This document shows, piece after piece, positions 20,889-28,765 of a stretch of 30,589 nucleotides of DNA. The stretch spans positions 1-30,589 of IMG/VR virus record IMGVR_UViG_3300033552_000043; one strand, written 5' to 3'. Positions within the stretch are counted from its first letter, which is position 1. Each line of letters begins with the position of its first letter. The notes below the pieces were generated by a model, which was not told where the DNA came from, ran no database searches, and saw nothing but the letters and a program-made list of their open reading frames with translations. Both the position numbers and the translations under genes were made by a program. Origin of the DNA: a virus.

Positions 20889-20913
20889 AAAGATTGAGAA
20901 TCTGGTGTATAAT
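20885..20913 (+). promoter_or_regulatory. Promoter upstream of the second zinc-repeat endonuclease
   Basis: TTGAAA (20885-20890) and TATAAT (20908-20913) are 17 bp apart, with TG directly before the -10. An inverted repeat (20894-20904 with 20915-20925, one G-U in RNA) encloses the -10 box, which may be an operator or a hairpin in read-through mRNA. Confidence 0.65.
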
Positions 20914-20917
20914 TCAG

Positions 20918-20927
20918 GTTCTCAATA
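20918..20927 (+). repeat. Left copy of GTTCTCAATA flanking the endonuclease insert
   Basis: GTTCTCAATA at 20918-20927 recurs as a direct repeat at 21892-21901, right after the endonuclease stop. It may mark the boundary of the inserted gene, but at 10 bp chance is not excluded. Confidence 0.4.
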
Positions 20928-20937
20928 ATGAGAATGA

Positions 20938-20960
20938 AAGACCCTTTAATGGGTCTTTTT
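20938..20960 (+). terminator. Terminator ahead of the endonuclease gene
   Basis: AAGACCC pairs with GGGTCTT around TTTAAT, followed by TTTTC. Its right arm and T-tract overlap the left arm of the 21-bp stem at 20955-21025, so the two structures compete. It may end tail-tube transcripts or attenuate the short transcript from 20885. Confidence 0.7.
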
Positions 20961-21025
20961 CTACAAACCCTTCAAAGGAGTCTACATGGTTAGAAGATCG
21001 ACAATTGAAGGGTTTGTAGAAAAAG
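20955..21025 (+). promoter_or_regulatory. Perfect 21-bp hairpin enclosing a ribosome site and start codon
   Basis: Positions 20955-20975 are exactly complementary to 21005-21025. The 29-base loop contains AAGGAG (20976-20980) and the ATG at 20986. The right arm is coding sequence. The stem should hinder initiation or be an RNase III substrate, and it excludes full formation of the terminator at 20938-20960. Confidence 0.75.
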
Positions 21026-21891
21026 TGAATCTCGTTCACGAAGGCAAGTACGACTACTCACTCGCTGAATACACAGACTCTCGCACTAGAGTGGAAATTA
21101 TTTGCCCCAAGCATGGTAGTTTTTGGCAAGTACCTAAGTTTCATATGAGTGGTGGAGGTTGCCCTAGCTGTAGCCCTGCTGCACTGCTTACGGCAGTTGA
21201 GTTTATAAGGAAGGCAGTGGTGACCCACAAAGACAAGTACGACTACTCTTTCGTAGTATACACAGGTTATATAGAGAAGGTAGAGATTGGTTGCCGCAAT
21301 GGACATAAAAACTTCTGGCAACTTCCTGCTGTGCATATTCGCGGCTCAGGCTGCCCATCTTGCAGTGGCCTGCCGCGTTACACAACAGAAGAGTTTAAAG
21401 TGGCGTGTAGCGCAGCCCACCCAGGTAAGTACACATACGATAAAGCCGTCTACGTGAATTCAAGCACGAAGGTGATAGTCACTTGCCCCTCACATGGCGA
21501 CTTCAAGACAACCGCAATCGACCATAGGCGAGGTTCAGGTTGCCCTACCTGTAGTTCAACCGGATATAACCAGAACACCTCTGGGTACTTCTATATCCTA
21601 TCAGACGATATCGTCACAAAAGTAGGCATCACAAACCGTAGTGCAGAAGTCAGGACAAAAGAAATCACCAGAAGTTCAGGGTTGAATTTCACAAAGCGTT
21701 TCAGCCTGTATTTTGAAAACGGAGCTACGGCCAAGGCACTTGAAACAACCATTCTTGCCTCGTTTAGAGGTACACACAAACAACCGGAAAGCATCTATGA
21801 CGGCTCTACAGAGAGCTTCTTAGGTGTAGACCTTGACCAATTACTAACTCTGATTTCAGATCAAGTAACCATCCTAACGGATAAACCCTAA
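20986..21891 (+). CDS. GIY-YIG endonuclease with three zinc-ribbon-like repeats (second copy)
   Basis: This 301-residue protein is a diverged paralogue of the product at 6900. It has three repeats (about 20-60, 83-125 and 149-193) of the type KYDYS...VEIxCxxHGxFWQ...HxxGxGCPxC. A C-terminal GIY-YIG-like domain follows: GYFYILSDDIVTKVGIT from about 204, then SLYFENGATAKALETTILASF. It separates the tail tube and chaperone genes, which are normally adjacent, so it is very likely a mobile insertion. AAGGAG is five bases from the ATG, inside the loop of a 21-bp hairpin. GTTCTCAATA occurs on both sides of the gene. Confidence 0.8.
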   Translation: MVRRSTIEGFVEKVNLVHEGKYDYSLAEYTDSRTRVEIICPKHGSFWQVPKFHMSGGGCPSCSPAALLTAVEFIRKAVVTHKDKYDYSFVVYTGYIEKVEIGCRNGHKNFWQLPAVHIRGSGCPSCSGLPRYTTEEFKVACSAAHPGKYTYDKAVYVNSSTKVIVTCPSHGDFKTTAIDHRRGSGCPTCSSTGYNQNTSGYFYILSDDIVTKVGITNRSAEVRTKEITRSSGLNFTKRFSLYFENGATAKALETTILASFRGTHKQPESIYDGSTESFLGVDLDQLLTLISDQVTILTDKP

Positions 21892-21942
21892 GTTCTCAAT
21901 ATAGAGAGCAACAACAACCCTACCAAAGAAAGTGAACCAATA

Positions 21943-22341
21943 ATGTTTAACCTAGAATCCCTTGCCCTGACAAGCACAGTAACCCTTCAGATTCGTCACC
22001 CAGTTTCTGACGACTTCTTGTTTGCAGATGAAGCCAAGAAGCAGCCCATTAGCATTGAACTGCACGGCACCAGTTCAAAAGAATACCGTAATGCTATTAC
22101 TGCCATGCAAAACCGCGCTCTGAAGCGTGGCAAGAAGCAAGCTAGTGCAGAAATCATGAAAGAAGAGGGCGTAGAACTCTTGGTTTTGTGCAGCGTAAAA
22201 ATTAGCCACCTTAGCTACGATGGTAAGCCCGTCAATGATGATGCATCCTTCCGTGCAATTTACAGTGATGCTAAGTACAGTTGGCTGAAAGACCAAGTGG
22301 ATGCATTGCTTGGTGATAATTCAAATTTTCTGCAAGCGTAA
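21943..22341 (+). CDS. Tail assembly chaperone (lambda G-like)
   Basis: This 132-residue protein sits between the tail tube and tape measure genes and has the composition of G-type chaperones: a strand-rich N-terminus (STVTLQIRHPVSDDFLF) and a helical, charged C-terminus. Near the end the sequence reads A-AAT-TTT in frame, a slippery heptamer. Most ribosomes stop at 22341, but a -1 slip makes a longer GT protein. It is thought to bind tape measure protein during tail assembly. Confidence 0.75.
   Translation: MFNLESLALTSTVTLQIRHPVSDDFLFADEAKKQPISIELHGTSSKEYRNAITAMQNRALKRGKKQASAEIMKEEGVELLVLCSVKISHLSYDGKPVNDDASFRAIYSDAKYSWLKDQVDALLGDNSNFLQA
22323..22329 (+). other. Programmed -1 frameshift site AAATTTT
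   Basis: The reading frame of the G-like gene shows TC-A AAT TTT-C, the canonical X-XXY-YYZ pattern. The -1 frame is open from 22320 to 22793, with the only upstream stop at 22317-22319. The overlap of the two frames is 22320-22341 and contains exactly this one heptamer. Confidence 0.85.
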
Positions 22342-22793
22342 ACGAAGCCCTTACCCTTTATATCCGACATCTAGCATGGCTTCACGCTGTGCCTGATGGC
22401 TCCAAGAAGTCCCGTCTAAATTCATTTACTGAGCTAGACGGGACTTCTTCGTTTCTGCTCCTACCAGAATTAGACGGTGCTGAGTACTTAGTCTCTCTGC
22501 TGTTTGAAGCAGGGCTGGTTATGTCAAACGGCATGGGTGTTATATCCTTGTCTTGGTCGGAGATTAAAAGCTGGCTTCAGGTTACGCAACTCAATCTATC
22601 TGTCTGGGAAAGAATGACTATAAAGAGCATGAGCGAAGCTTATGCCTCAGAGCTAAGTGTAGCAAGCAAAAAAGACAGCGTTGCTCCTTATACACACGTA
22701 GATGATACCCTGATTGCAAACAGAGAAATAATTGCAACTAAGCTGAAGAGCGTATTCGCATCATTCAGCAAGACTAAAACAGAGAACGAATAA
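22329..22793 (+). CDS. Tail chaperone T domain, made as a GT frameshift fusion
   Basis: After the slip, translation continues SASVNEALTLYIRHLAWLHAV and runs for 154 residues, giving a GT protein of about 283 residues. The best independent start, a GTG at 22389, lacks a ribosome site and would remove conserved-looking sequence, so the frameshift is the likely route. T domains recruit tail tube subunits to the chaperone-coated tape measure. A perfect 15-bp hairpin lies inside the coding region at 22404-22449. Confidence 0.8.
   Translation, partial: SASVNEALTLYIRHLAWLHAVPDGSKKSRLNSFTELDGTSSFLLLPELDGAEYLVSLLFEAGLVMSNGMGVISLSWSEIKSWLQVTQLNLSVWERMTIKSMSEAYASELSVASKKDSVAPYTHVDDTLIANREIIATKLKSVFASFSKTKTENE
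22404..22449 (+). repeat. Perfect 15-bp inverted repeat inside the T coding region
   Basis: Positions 22404-22418 are exactly complementary to 22435-22449, with a 16-base loop. It lies about 75 bases past the slippery site, farther than classic frameshift stimulators. It may act at longer range or affect mRNA stability. Confidence 0.7.
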
Positions 22794-22804
22794 AAGGGTT
22801 TCAA

Positions 22805-25800
22805 ATGGCAGCAAGTAGTTCACTCCAAATCGAGGTAGTCTCAACAGGTATTGCGGAAACTGTTCGTAAACTGGACTCCCTTGGAAATGCTGCCGCGAGG
22901 AATGAAGCTAAGGTAAAGCTTTTAACAGACTCTCTTGGTAAGCTGATGACGGCACAAGCAACTGCTGTATCTTTTGCTGCACAGCAATCTGCCGCAATGA
23001 ATGCTGTAGCGTCTGCTATGGGTATGATGGCTAACAGTGCTACAACCACAGCTAACCAAATCACGTTTCTAAATTCGCAACTTGGCACACTTAACAATAC
23101 CTCTAATTCAACTACAGCGGCGTTTCAAAGGAAATCTGGTGCAGCAACAATTGTCAATGCCACTCTTCGTGCAATGGCGACAGCAGCAGCAGCCTACCTC
23201 GGCCTAAATTTTGCCAAGGGTATTATCGAAGCGGCTGACGGCTGGAAGATGATGCAGGCGCGTTTAAAGCTTGCTACGGGAAGCATGGAAGAGGCCCGCC
23301 AAGTTCAGGGAAACCTATACGATATGGCACAGCGCCTCCGTATCCCCCTGGAAGACGCTGCCAAGCTGTACACTCGTATGGCTATTCCTATGCAACGCAT
23401 GGGAAAAGACGCACAGCAGACAGCAGAGCAGGTTGAGTTTGTCTCTCTTGCGTTGAAACTAAACGGAGCTACTGCTGCTGAGGCATCTTCAGTGATGCTG
23501 CAATACTCTCAGTCGGTGAATGCAGGCCGTTTGAACGGTGCTGAATTTAACGCTGTAGCTGAAGGCGCACCAGGGATTCTTCGTGCTATCGAAGCCGAAT
23601 TGAAAGCCACTGGCAAGTGGAGCGAGTTTAGCGGCAAGACTCTTAAGAAAATGGGTTCTGATGGTGAGATTACTTTTGAGTTAATGAATCGCGCAGCGCA
23701 ACGGGCTTTGCCAGAAATGCGTAAAGCTTTTGAGGAACTCCCACTTACAGTGGATGGTGCAATCCAGCGCCTGAAGAATGCTTGGTTTAAAGCAATGGGG
23801 GAGATGGGTGAGACAACAGACATAGGCACTAAGCTTGCTAAAGCTATTGCTACACTGGAAGCAGACATTCCAAAGATTCGTGATGCATTGGCTAGTACGT
23901 TCTTGTTCTTGTATGACAACTTCAGTCGTATTGCGCTTGTTGTTGAAGCCATTGTTGTGGGTAAGTTTATTCAATGGGTAGCAGGCGCTGCCCTTGCCAT
24001 ACCTGCGCTGGTTACGGGGTTGATTGCAGCTACAACGGCTGTCGGTGCTGCCAGTGGCGCACTAGGTGTAATGAAAATTGCCCTCACTGCCCTCACCGGC
24101 CCTTGGGGTATTCTTATTTCATTGGTGGGCACCGCTGCTGTTGCTGCATGGCAGTATTTCGGCAAGGAAGTCCCAAAAGCTGACGCACTAGTCACTGAAT
24201 CGACACGTATTCAAACAGTGGATCGCCTAAAACTAATCCAGAAAGAAATCGACAAGATTAACGAGCGCAATAGTGTTGCTACAGGTAAAGTTCCCGAAGC
24301 TTATAAAGTCACTGATAATGACAAAGAGCAAGTAGCACTCATCACTAAAATTAACGGCCTTAAGAGCGCACAACAAAGTGTCAGCGACGAAGCCATAAAA
24401 GGTGCGTATCAAGTCAGTATTAATATGCTTGATACAAAACTCAAGACAATACAAGGCCAGCAAACTGTACTCAACGGTCTCAAGAAGATTACTGAAGATA
24501 ACTTGAATGCCGATAAAGTTAGTGGCTTGCGTAAAGAGCTTAAACTCAAAACTGAGACAAAGCCTGAACAAGCTGATCGCGAAGTTAAAGAGATGGAAGA
24601 GAAGTTCAAGGCTCTTGGTGCAGTGATGTCAGACAAAGAGAAGCTGGCGCTACGTATGGATATCCTCGGTGACAAGCTGGGTGCAAAATCTGAAAAGCGT
24701 GACCCCTACAAAGAACTTCGTTCGTCTATCGCAGCCACAACGTCTGAGTTGGAAATCAACATTGCGGCTGGCGAGAAAGCCACTGCTGCAGAGCGTCTTC
24801 GTGCAACCCTGGATGTTGGCAAGAACGTAGACTACAAAAATATGTCTTCTGTTCAAAAAGCAACCATCGACGCTATGGTTGCTCAGAATATAGCCCTTGA
24901 ACAGCAGATATCCCTGCGCGACAGAGTGAATAAGGCTAATACTGATGCCTCTCAAGAAGAAGACAAGCATACGAAAAAGCTGTCTGCCGGTGTCTCCACT
25001 ATCAACGAGGAAATCCTCAAGACACGCGAACAAACTCTCGCCTTGACAGAGTCTAAAACTGCCGCTAAAGATTTGGCTGGAGTGGAGCTAGAGCGCAAGG
25101 CTGTGATAGCAGAGGCAATGGCTATCAAGCAACTTGACCGTAATGGTGACATGGTGCAATATGATTTGTACATGGCCCAGGCCAAGGCGCTGAGGGAACT
25201 CACTGGTGCCCAGCATAAGTTGGGTGTTGCCAAAGATGTGAATGCCGCCAAGGCTGAACTGGATAAACTCCTTGACCCTAAAAGGGCTATGAACTTTGGT
25301 GAGGCACTCAAGGAAGCTTTTGGTGACGTTGGCGGCGCTATTGGCGACATGAGCAAAGCTCTCGGCATCTACAGTAAAGACCAAGAAAAGATAGACGAAA
25401 AGCGCAAGATGTTCATGAGTCTGGATGACAGTAAAGATCGCACCAAAGGTCTTGCCGCCCTGGACAAGAAGGAAGAGCAATCCAAGCTGCGTATGTACGG
25501 AGCAATGGCCGGTGGTGCTAAAGAGTTCTTCAGTGAACATACGACAGCCCACAAGCTGCTGGCTGGTGCTGAGAAAGCTATCCGTATTGCAGAGTTGGCT
25601 GGAACAATGGCTAATTTCGCTATGAAGAGCGGACTTCTGACAGCATTCACAGGTTTGTTTGTCACGGCCAAGACTACTGAGGTAGTTGTGGACAGTACAG
25701 CGACTGCCACTATGCTCGGGGCGCACGTAGCCGCAGGCGCTGCAGATGTCGCTATCACAGGTACAACAGAGTCAGCTAAGAATGCTCTCAAAGTTCCTGG

Positions 25801-28765
25801 CGTCTTTATGTCGTTTATGAATTGGCTTGGCCCTTGGGGTATGGCTGCTGCTGGCGTTGCTATTGCTGCGGTGTTGGGTGGCGCATTCGGTGGCAGTGGC
25901 CCTACTTTTGATTTGAAAGATCGTCAAGCAAAGCAAGGCACCGGCACTGTGCTGGGTGATGACGAAGCTAAATCTGAATCTCTCACTAATGCGATGTCTG
26001 CTCTGGAGGATAACTCTAACATCGGCCTAGTGTTGACAAGCAATATGCTGACAGCCCTGCGTGGCATTCAAGCATCAATGCAAGGTTTGGCATCAGCCGT
26101 CTTTAGAGCATCCGGTATGACCACTGGTAAAAACTTTGGTATCACCGAAGGCACTACCGGCGGCGGGATAATTTCCAGTATTTTTGGCGGCAAGACAACT
26201 ACAACTATTCTCGACACAGGCTTGGCCCTAAACGGTACAGCCTCAGACTTTAAGCGTGGTGATGGTGTCCAGCAGTATGTTGATGTGAATAAGCAGACAA
26301 GTGGTGGATTGTTCAGCAAAGGTAAAAGCTCAAACGAGCGTACCTTTATGGAAGCTACAGACGAAATTACTACAACCATTGGCCGTGTGTTCCAAGAAAT
26401 AAATAACACTATTTCTAGTGCATCACTGAGCCTTGAACCTTACGCTGCAAATATCAAATCAGTGATGGATGCTTATGTAATTCAGACTGAAGTGAGTTTT
26501 AAAGGCTTAAAAGGCGCTGAACTGTCTGAAGCATTGAACAACGTATTCTCTGCTTCCGCAGATGGAATTGCGCGTACAGTGTTTCCCGGTCTTCAGGCAT
26601 TCCAGAAGGCAGGCGAAGGTTACTATGAGACATTGATTCGTGTATCTACAGGCTCTGAGCAAGCTCGGAATGCTCTGCAGGGTTTCGGTATTATGATGGT
26701 TGGTAGGGATTCTCTAGTCAACAAGACAGGTGACATCGCAGCAGAGATTGTGCGTCAGAGCATCATGGCGTCAAATGCTGGAACAACAATGTCCGAGATT
26801 ATGAAAGTAATGAGTGGCAGTATGTCTGATCTGGTTGAAGGCTATAAATCTCTGCTCAATATTCAAGACACGATGCGCGGCGCGAACCTTGGGCAGCAAG
26901 TTTCAAGAAATACTATTCGTGGTGCGGGGGGTATCCCTGAACTACAAAGTGCCTTGGGAGATTTTGTTGATGGATTTTATAGCGATGCTGAGAGGCAAGT
27001 TATCGGTTTGTCTAAGCTTCGTGCAGAGTTTGACCGATTGAATGTTGTCATGCCGGAATCTAAAGAAGGGTTCAAATCCTTGGTTACCTCCATGATGGCT
27101 GGAAACGCCGAAAGCCAAGAGTTGGCTGGCAGGTTGCTACTGCTATCAGGCGGCACAGCAGACTTCTTCAGTGTCGTAGAAGACAGCCTCAAGAGTCTTA
27201 AAGAAAGTACACAAGACTTGGGAGTCTCTTTGTTACGCGCACAGGGCAATACTTCCGGTGCTGATGCAGCACAACGCTTAATCGACATCAAGACCTACGG
27301 CAAAGCAGAGATTGCCGCTTATGACTATAACGCAGCACTGACCAAGCAAATTGAGGTGGCAACTTCTCTTAAATCTTTAAGTGAAGAGTCTACTGACTTG
27401 CAAATTTCTTTGATGCGTGTACAAGGCGATGCTGTTGGCGCTGACGCAGCACAGCGTCTGATAAGCATCAAGACCTACGGCAAAGCAGAGATTGCCGCTT
27501 ATGACTATAACGCAGCACTTAAAAAGCAAACCGAAATTCTCGTACAGAGGGCTTCGCTGGAGTCTGAACTCCTAAAATTGCAAAACGACACAGTGGCGCT
27601 ACGCAACTTGGAGCGCAAGTCAATTGAAGCATCGAATTTGGGGTTGTTTGACAAAATCACAGCGATTAACTTGGCGAAAACTGCTACCACAGAAGCTTTT
27701 GATACATTGAAGCTCTCCGTCGCGGCTGAGAAGACGCGCATCGGCCTGATCAAGGATATTGCTTCAGAGTCAGTTACCAACATCAAGTCTGTATTTGAAT
27801 TGCTCAAGTCGAACATATCTGACCTATACGGCACAGTGAGTGGGACAAGAGTGATGCAAGCAGGGCAAGGCTCCGACTTCATTACCAATGCATTAAAAAC
27901 CTTACTGTCAACAGGGTACTTGCCTGATGCTAAGGAACTCACAGAAGCTATTACTGCAGCCCGTGGTGGCCTAAATGCGGAGCAATTTGCAACTCAATTT
28001 GAAGCCGACCAAGCAGCCCTTGTCATGGCTGGCGAATTGTCTCAATTGCAAATTGTAAGCGGTGAGCAACTGACGACAGCAGAGCAAGCCCTGCTAGTTG
28101 CAAATGATCAGCTTAAAGCACTTGACGATTCTCTAGCATTTTATCAGCGGCAGATTGACGCCTTGAATGGTGTTAATACAAGTGTTCTGAGTATTGGCGC
28201 AGCTATAACAAACCTTGCTTCTGCAATTGCAATGCAGAAAATGGCAATGACTCCTGTAGTTGCTCCAGTCGCTCCGGCTAGGCAAACCTATAGCGCAAGC
28301 GAAATCCAGACCGCCGCATCTGATATTGTCGGAAAATACCAGACCAGTAATGGCATCGACTGGAACGGCGCGGATGCTGCTGTGGGCCGTGCCGCTATTG
28401 CTGCGGGCGTATCTTCGTCTCAACTAGCCGCATCGCTGGGCGTAAGTCAGTCTTACATCCTGCAACGTGCTTCAGACCTTGGTTTACCAAGTTTTGCTAT
28501 CGGCACGAACTACGTCCCGTCTGACATGGTTGCTCAAATCCATGAGGGCGAGGCAATTGTCCCCAAGGCGTACAACCCTGCAGCCGGAAACGGTAGAAAC
28601 AACAGCAACAACAACGAGCAGCTTGAGAAACTTGTTGAATGCTTGACAACTGAGGTGAAACGACTCCAAAGCCTTGTTGCGGAGGGAAACATTAACACAG
28701 GACGTACAGCAGTTGCTGTGAATGGTAATCCTGATAGGCCAGTACTTGTGGAGATTGCAACTTAA
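22805..28765 (+). CDS. Tape measure protein
   Basis: This 1986-residue protein sets tail length and is ejected with the DNA. Residues about 130-330 hold a tape-measure domain (ADGWKMMQARLKLATGS, AEASSVMLQYSQS, LNGAEFNAVAEGAPGI, PLTVDGAIQRLKNAW). Hydrophobic stretches at about 387-453 and 1005-1030 are probably membrane-interacting. The middle is charged coiled coil. Near 1464-1575 two tandem repeats share IKTYGKAEIAAYDYNAAL. The C-terminus has the frequent SFAIGTNYVPSDMVAQIHEG segment (about 1896-1925). At roughly 1.5 angstrom per residue the tail would be near 300 nm. Its stop overlaps the next start as TAATG. Confidence 0.95.
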   Translation: MAASSSLQIEVVSTGIAETVRKLDSLGNAAARNEAKVKLLTDSLGKLMTAQATAVSFAAQQSAAMNAVASAMGMMANSATTTANQITFLNSQLGTLNNTSNSTTAAFQRKSGAATIVNATLRAMATAAAAYLGLNFAKGIIEAADGWKMMQARLKLATGSMEEARQVQGNLYDMAQRLRIPLEDAAKLYTRMAIPMQRMGKDAQQTAEQVEFVSLALKLNGATAAEASSVMLQYSQSVNAGRLNGAEFNAVAEGAPGILRAIEAELKATGKWSEFSGKTLKKMGSDGEITFELMNRAAQRALPEMRKAFEELPLTVDGAIQRLKNAWFKAMGEMGETTDIGTKLAKAIATLEADIPKIRDALASTFLFLYDNFSRIALVVEAIVVGKFIQWVAGAALAIPALVTGLIAATTAVGAASGALGVMKIALTALTGPWGILISLVGTAAVAAWQYFGKEVPKADALVTESTRIQTVDRLKLIQKEIDKINERNSVATGKVPEAYKVTDNDKEQVALITKINGLKSAQQSVSDEAIKGAYQVSINMLDTKLKTIQGQQTVLNGLKKITEDNLNADKVSGLRKELKLKTETKPEQADREVKEMEEKFKALGAVMSDKEKLALRMDILGDKLGAKSEKRDPYKELRSSIAATTSELEINIAAGEKATAAERLRATLDVGKNVDYKNMSSVQKATIDAMVAQNIALEQQISLRDRVNKANTDASQEEDKHTKKLSAGVSTINEEILKTREQTLALTESKTAAKDLAGVELERKAVIAEAMAIKQLDRNGDMVQYDLYMAQAKALRELTGAQHKLGVAKDVNAAKAELDKLLDPKRAMNFGEALKEAFGDVGGAIGDMSKALGIYSKDQEKIDEKRKMFMSLDDSKDRTKGLAALDKKEEQSKLRMYGAMAGGAKEFFSEHTTAHKLLAGAEKAIRIAELAGTMANFAMKSGLLTAFTGLFVTAKTTEVVVDSTATATMLGAHVAAGAADVAITGTTESAKNALKVPGVFMSFMNWLGPWGMAAAGVAIAAVLGGAFGGSGPTFDLKDRQAKQGTGTVLGDDEAKSESLTNAMSALEDNSNIGLVLTSNMLTALRGIQASMQGLASAVFRASGMTTGKNFGITEGTTGGGIISSIFGGKTTTTILDTGLALNGTASDFKRGDGVQQYVDVNKQTSGGLFSKGKSSNERTFMEATDEITTTIGRVFQEINNTISSASLSLEPYAANIKSVMDAYVIQTEVSFKGLKGAELSEALNNVFSASADGIARTVFPGLQAFQKAGEGYYETLIRVSTGSEQARNALQGFGIMMVGRDSLVNKTGDIAAEIVRQSIMASNAGTTMSEIMKVMSGSMSDLVEGYKSLLNIQDTMRGANLGQQVSRNTIRGAGGIPELQSALGDFVDGFYSDAERQVIGLSKLRAEFDRLNVVMPESKEGFKSLVTSMMAGNAESQELAGRLLLLSGGTADFFSVVEDSLKSLKESTQDLGVSLLRAQGNTSGADAAQRLIDIKTYGKAEIAAYDYNAALTKQIEVATSLKSLSEESTDLQISLMRVQGDAVGADAAQRLISIKTYGKAEIAAYDYNAALKKQTEILVQRASLESELLKLQNDTVALRNLERKSIEASNLGLFDKITAINLAKTATTEAFDTLKLSVAAEKTRIGLIKDIASESVTNIKSVFELLKSNISDLYGTVSGTRVMQAGQGSDFITNALKTLLSTGYLPDAKELTEAITAARGGLNAEQFATQFEADQAALVMAGELSQLQIVSGEQLTTAEQALLVANDQLKALDDSLAFYQRQIDALNGVNTSVLSIGAAITNLASAIAMQKMAMTPVVAPVAPARQTYSASEIQTAASDIVGKYQTSNGIDWNGADAAVGRAAIAAGVSSSQLAASLGVSQSYILQRASDLGLPSFAIGTNYVPSDMVAQIHEGEAIVPKAYNPAAGNGRNNSNNNEQLEKLVECLTTEVKRLQSLVAEGNINTGRTAVAVNGNPDRPVLVEIAT
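27286..27519 (+). repeat. 54-bp perfect direct repeat in the tape measure gene
   Basis: Positions 27286-27339 are identical to 27466-27519, a period of 180 bp (60 codons). The surrounding protein repeats are similar but diverged, so the identical core looks recently duplicated or gene-converted. Confidence 0.85.

Noticed and set aside
22389-22793. T-like protein as an independent gene from GTG at 22389
   Set aside because: No ribosome site is present and the -1 frame is open upstream to the slippery heptamer, so a frameshift product explains it better.
23509-27942. Several antisense ORFs of 75-212 codons inside the tape measure gene
   Set aside because: They overlap one continuous 1986-codon gene with tape-measure motifs and have no independent start signals.
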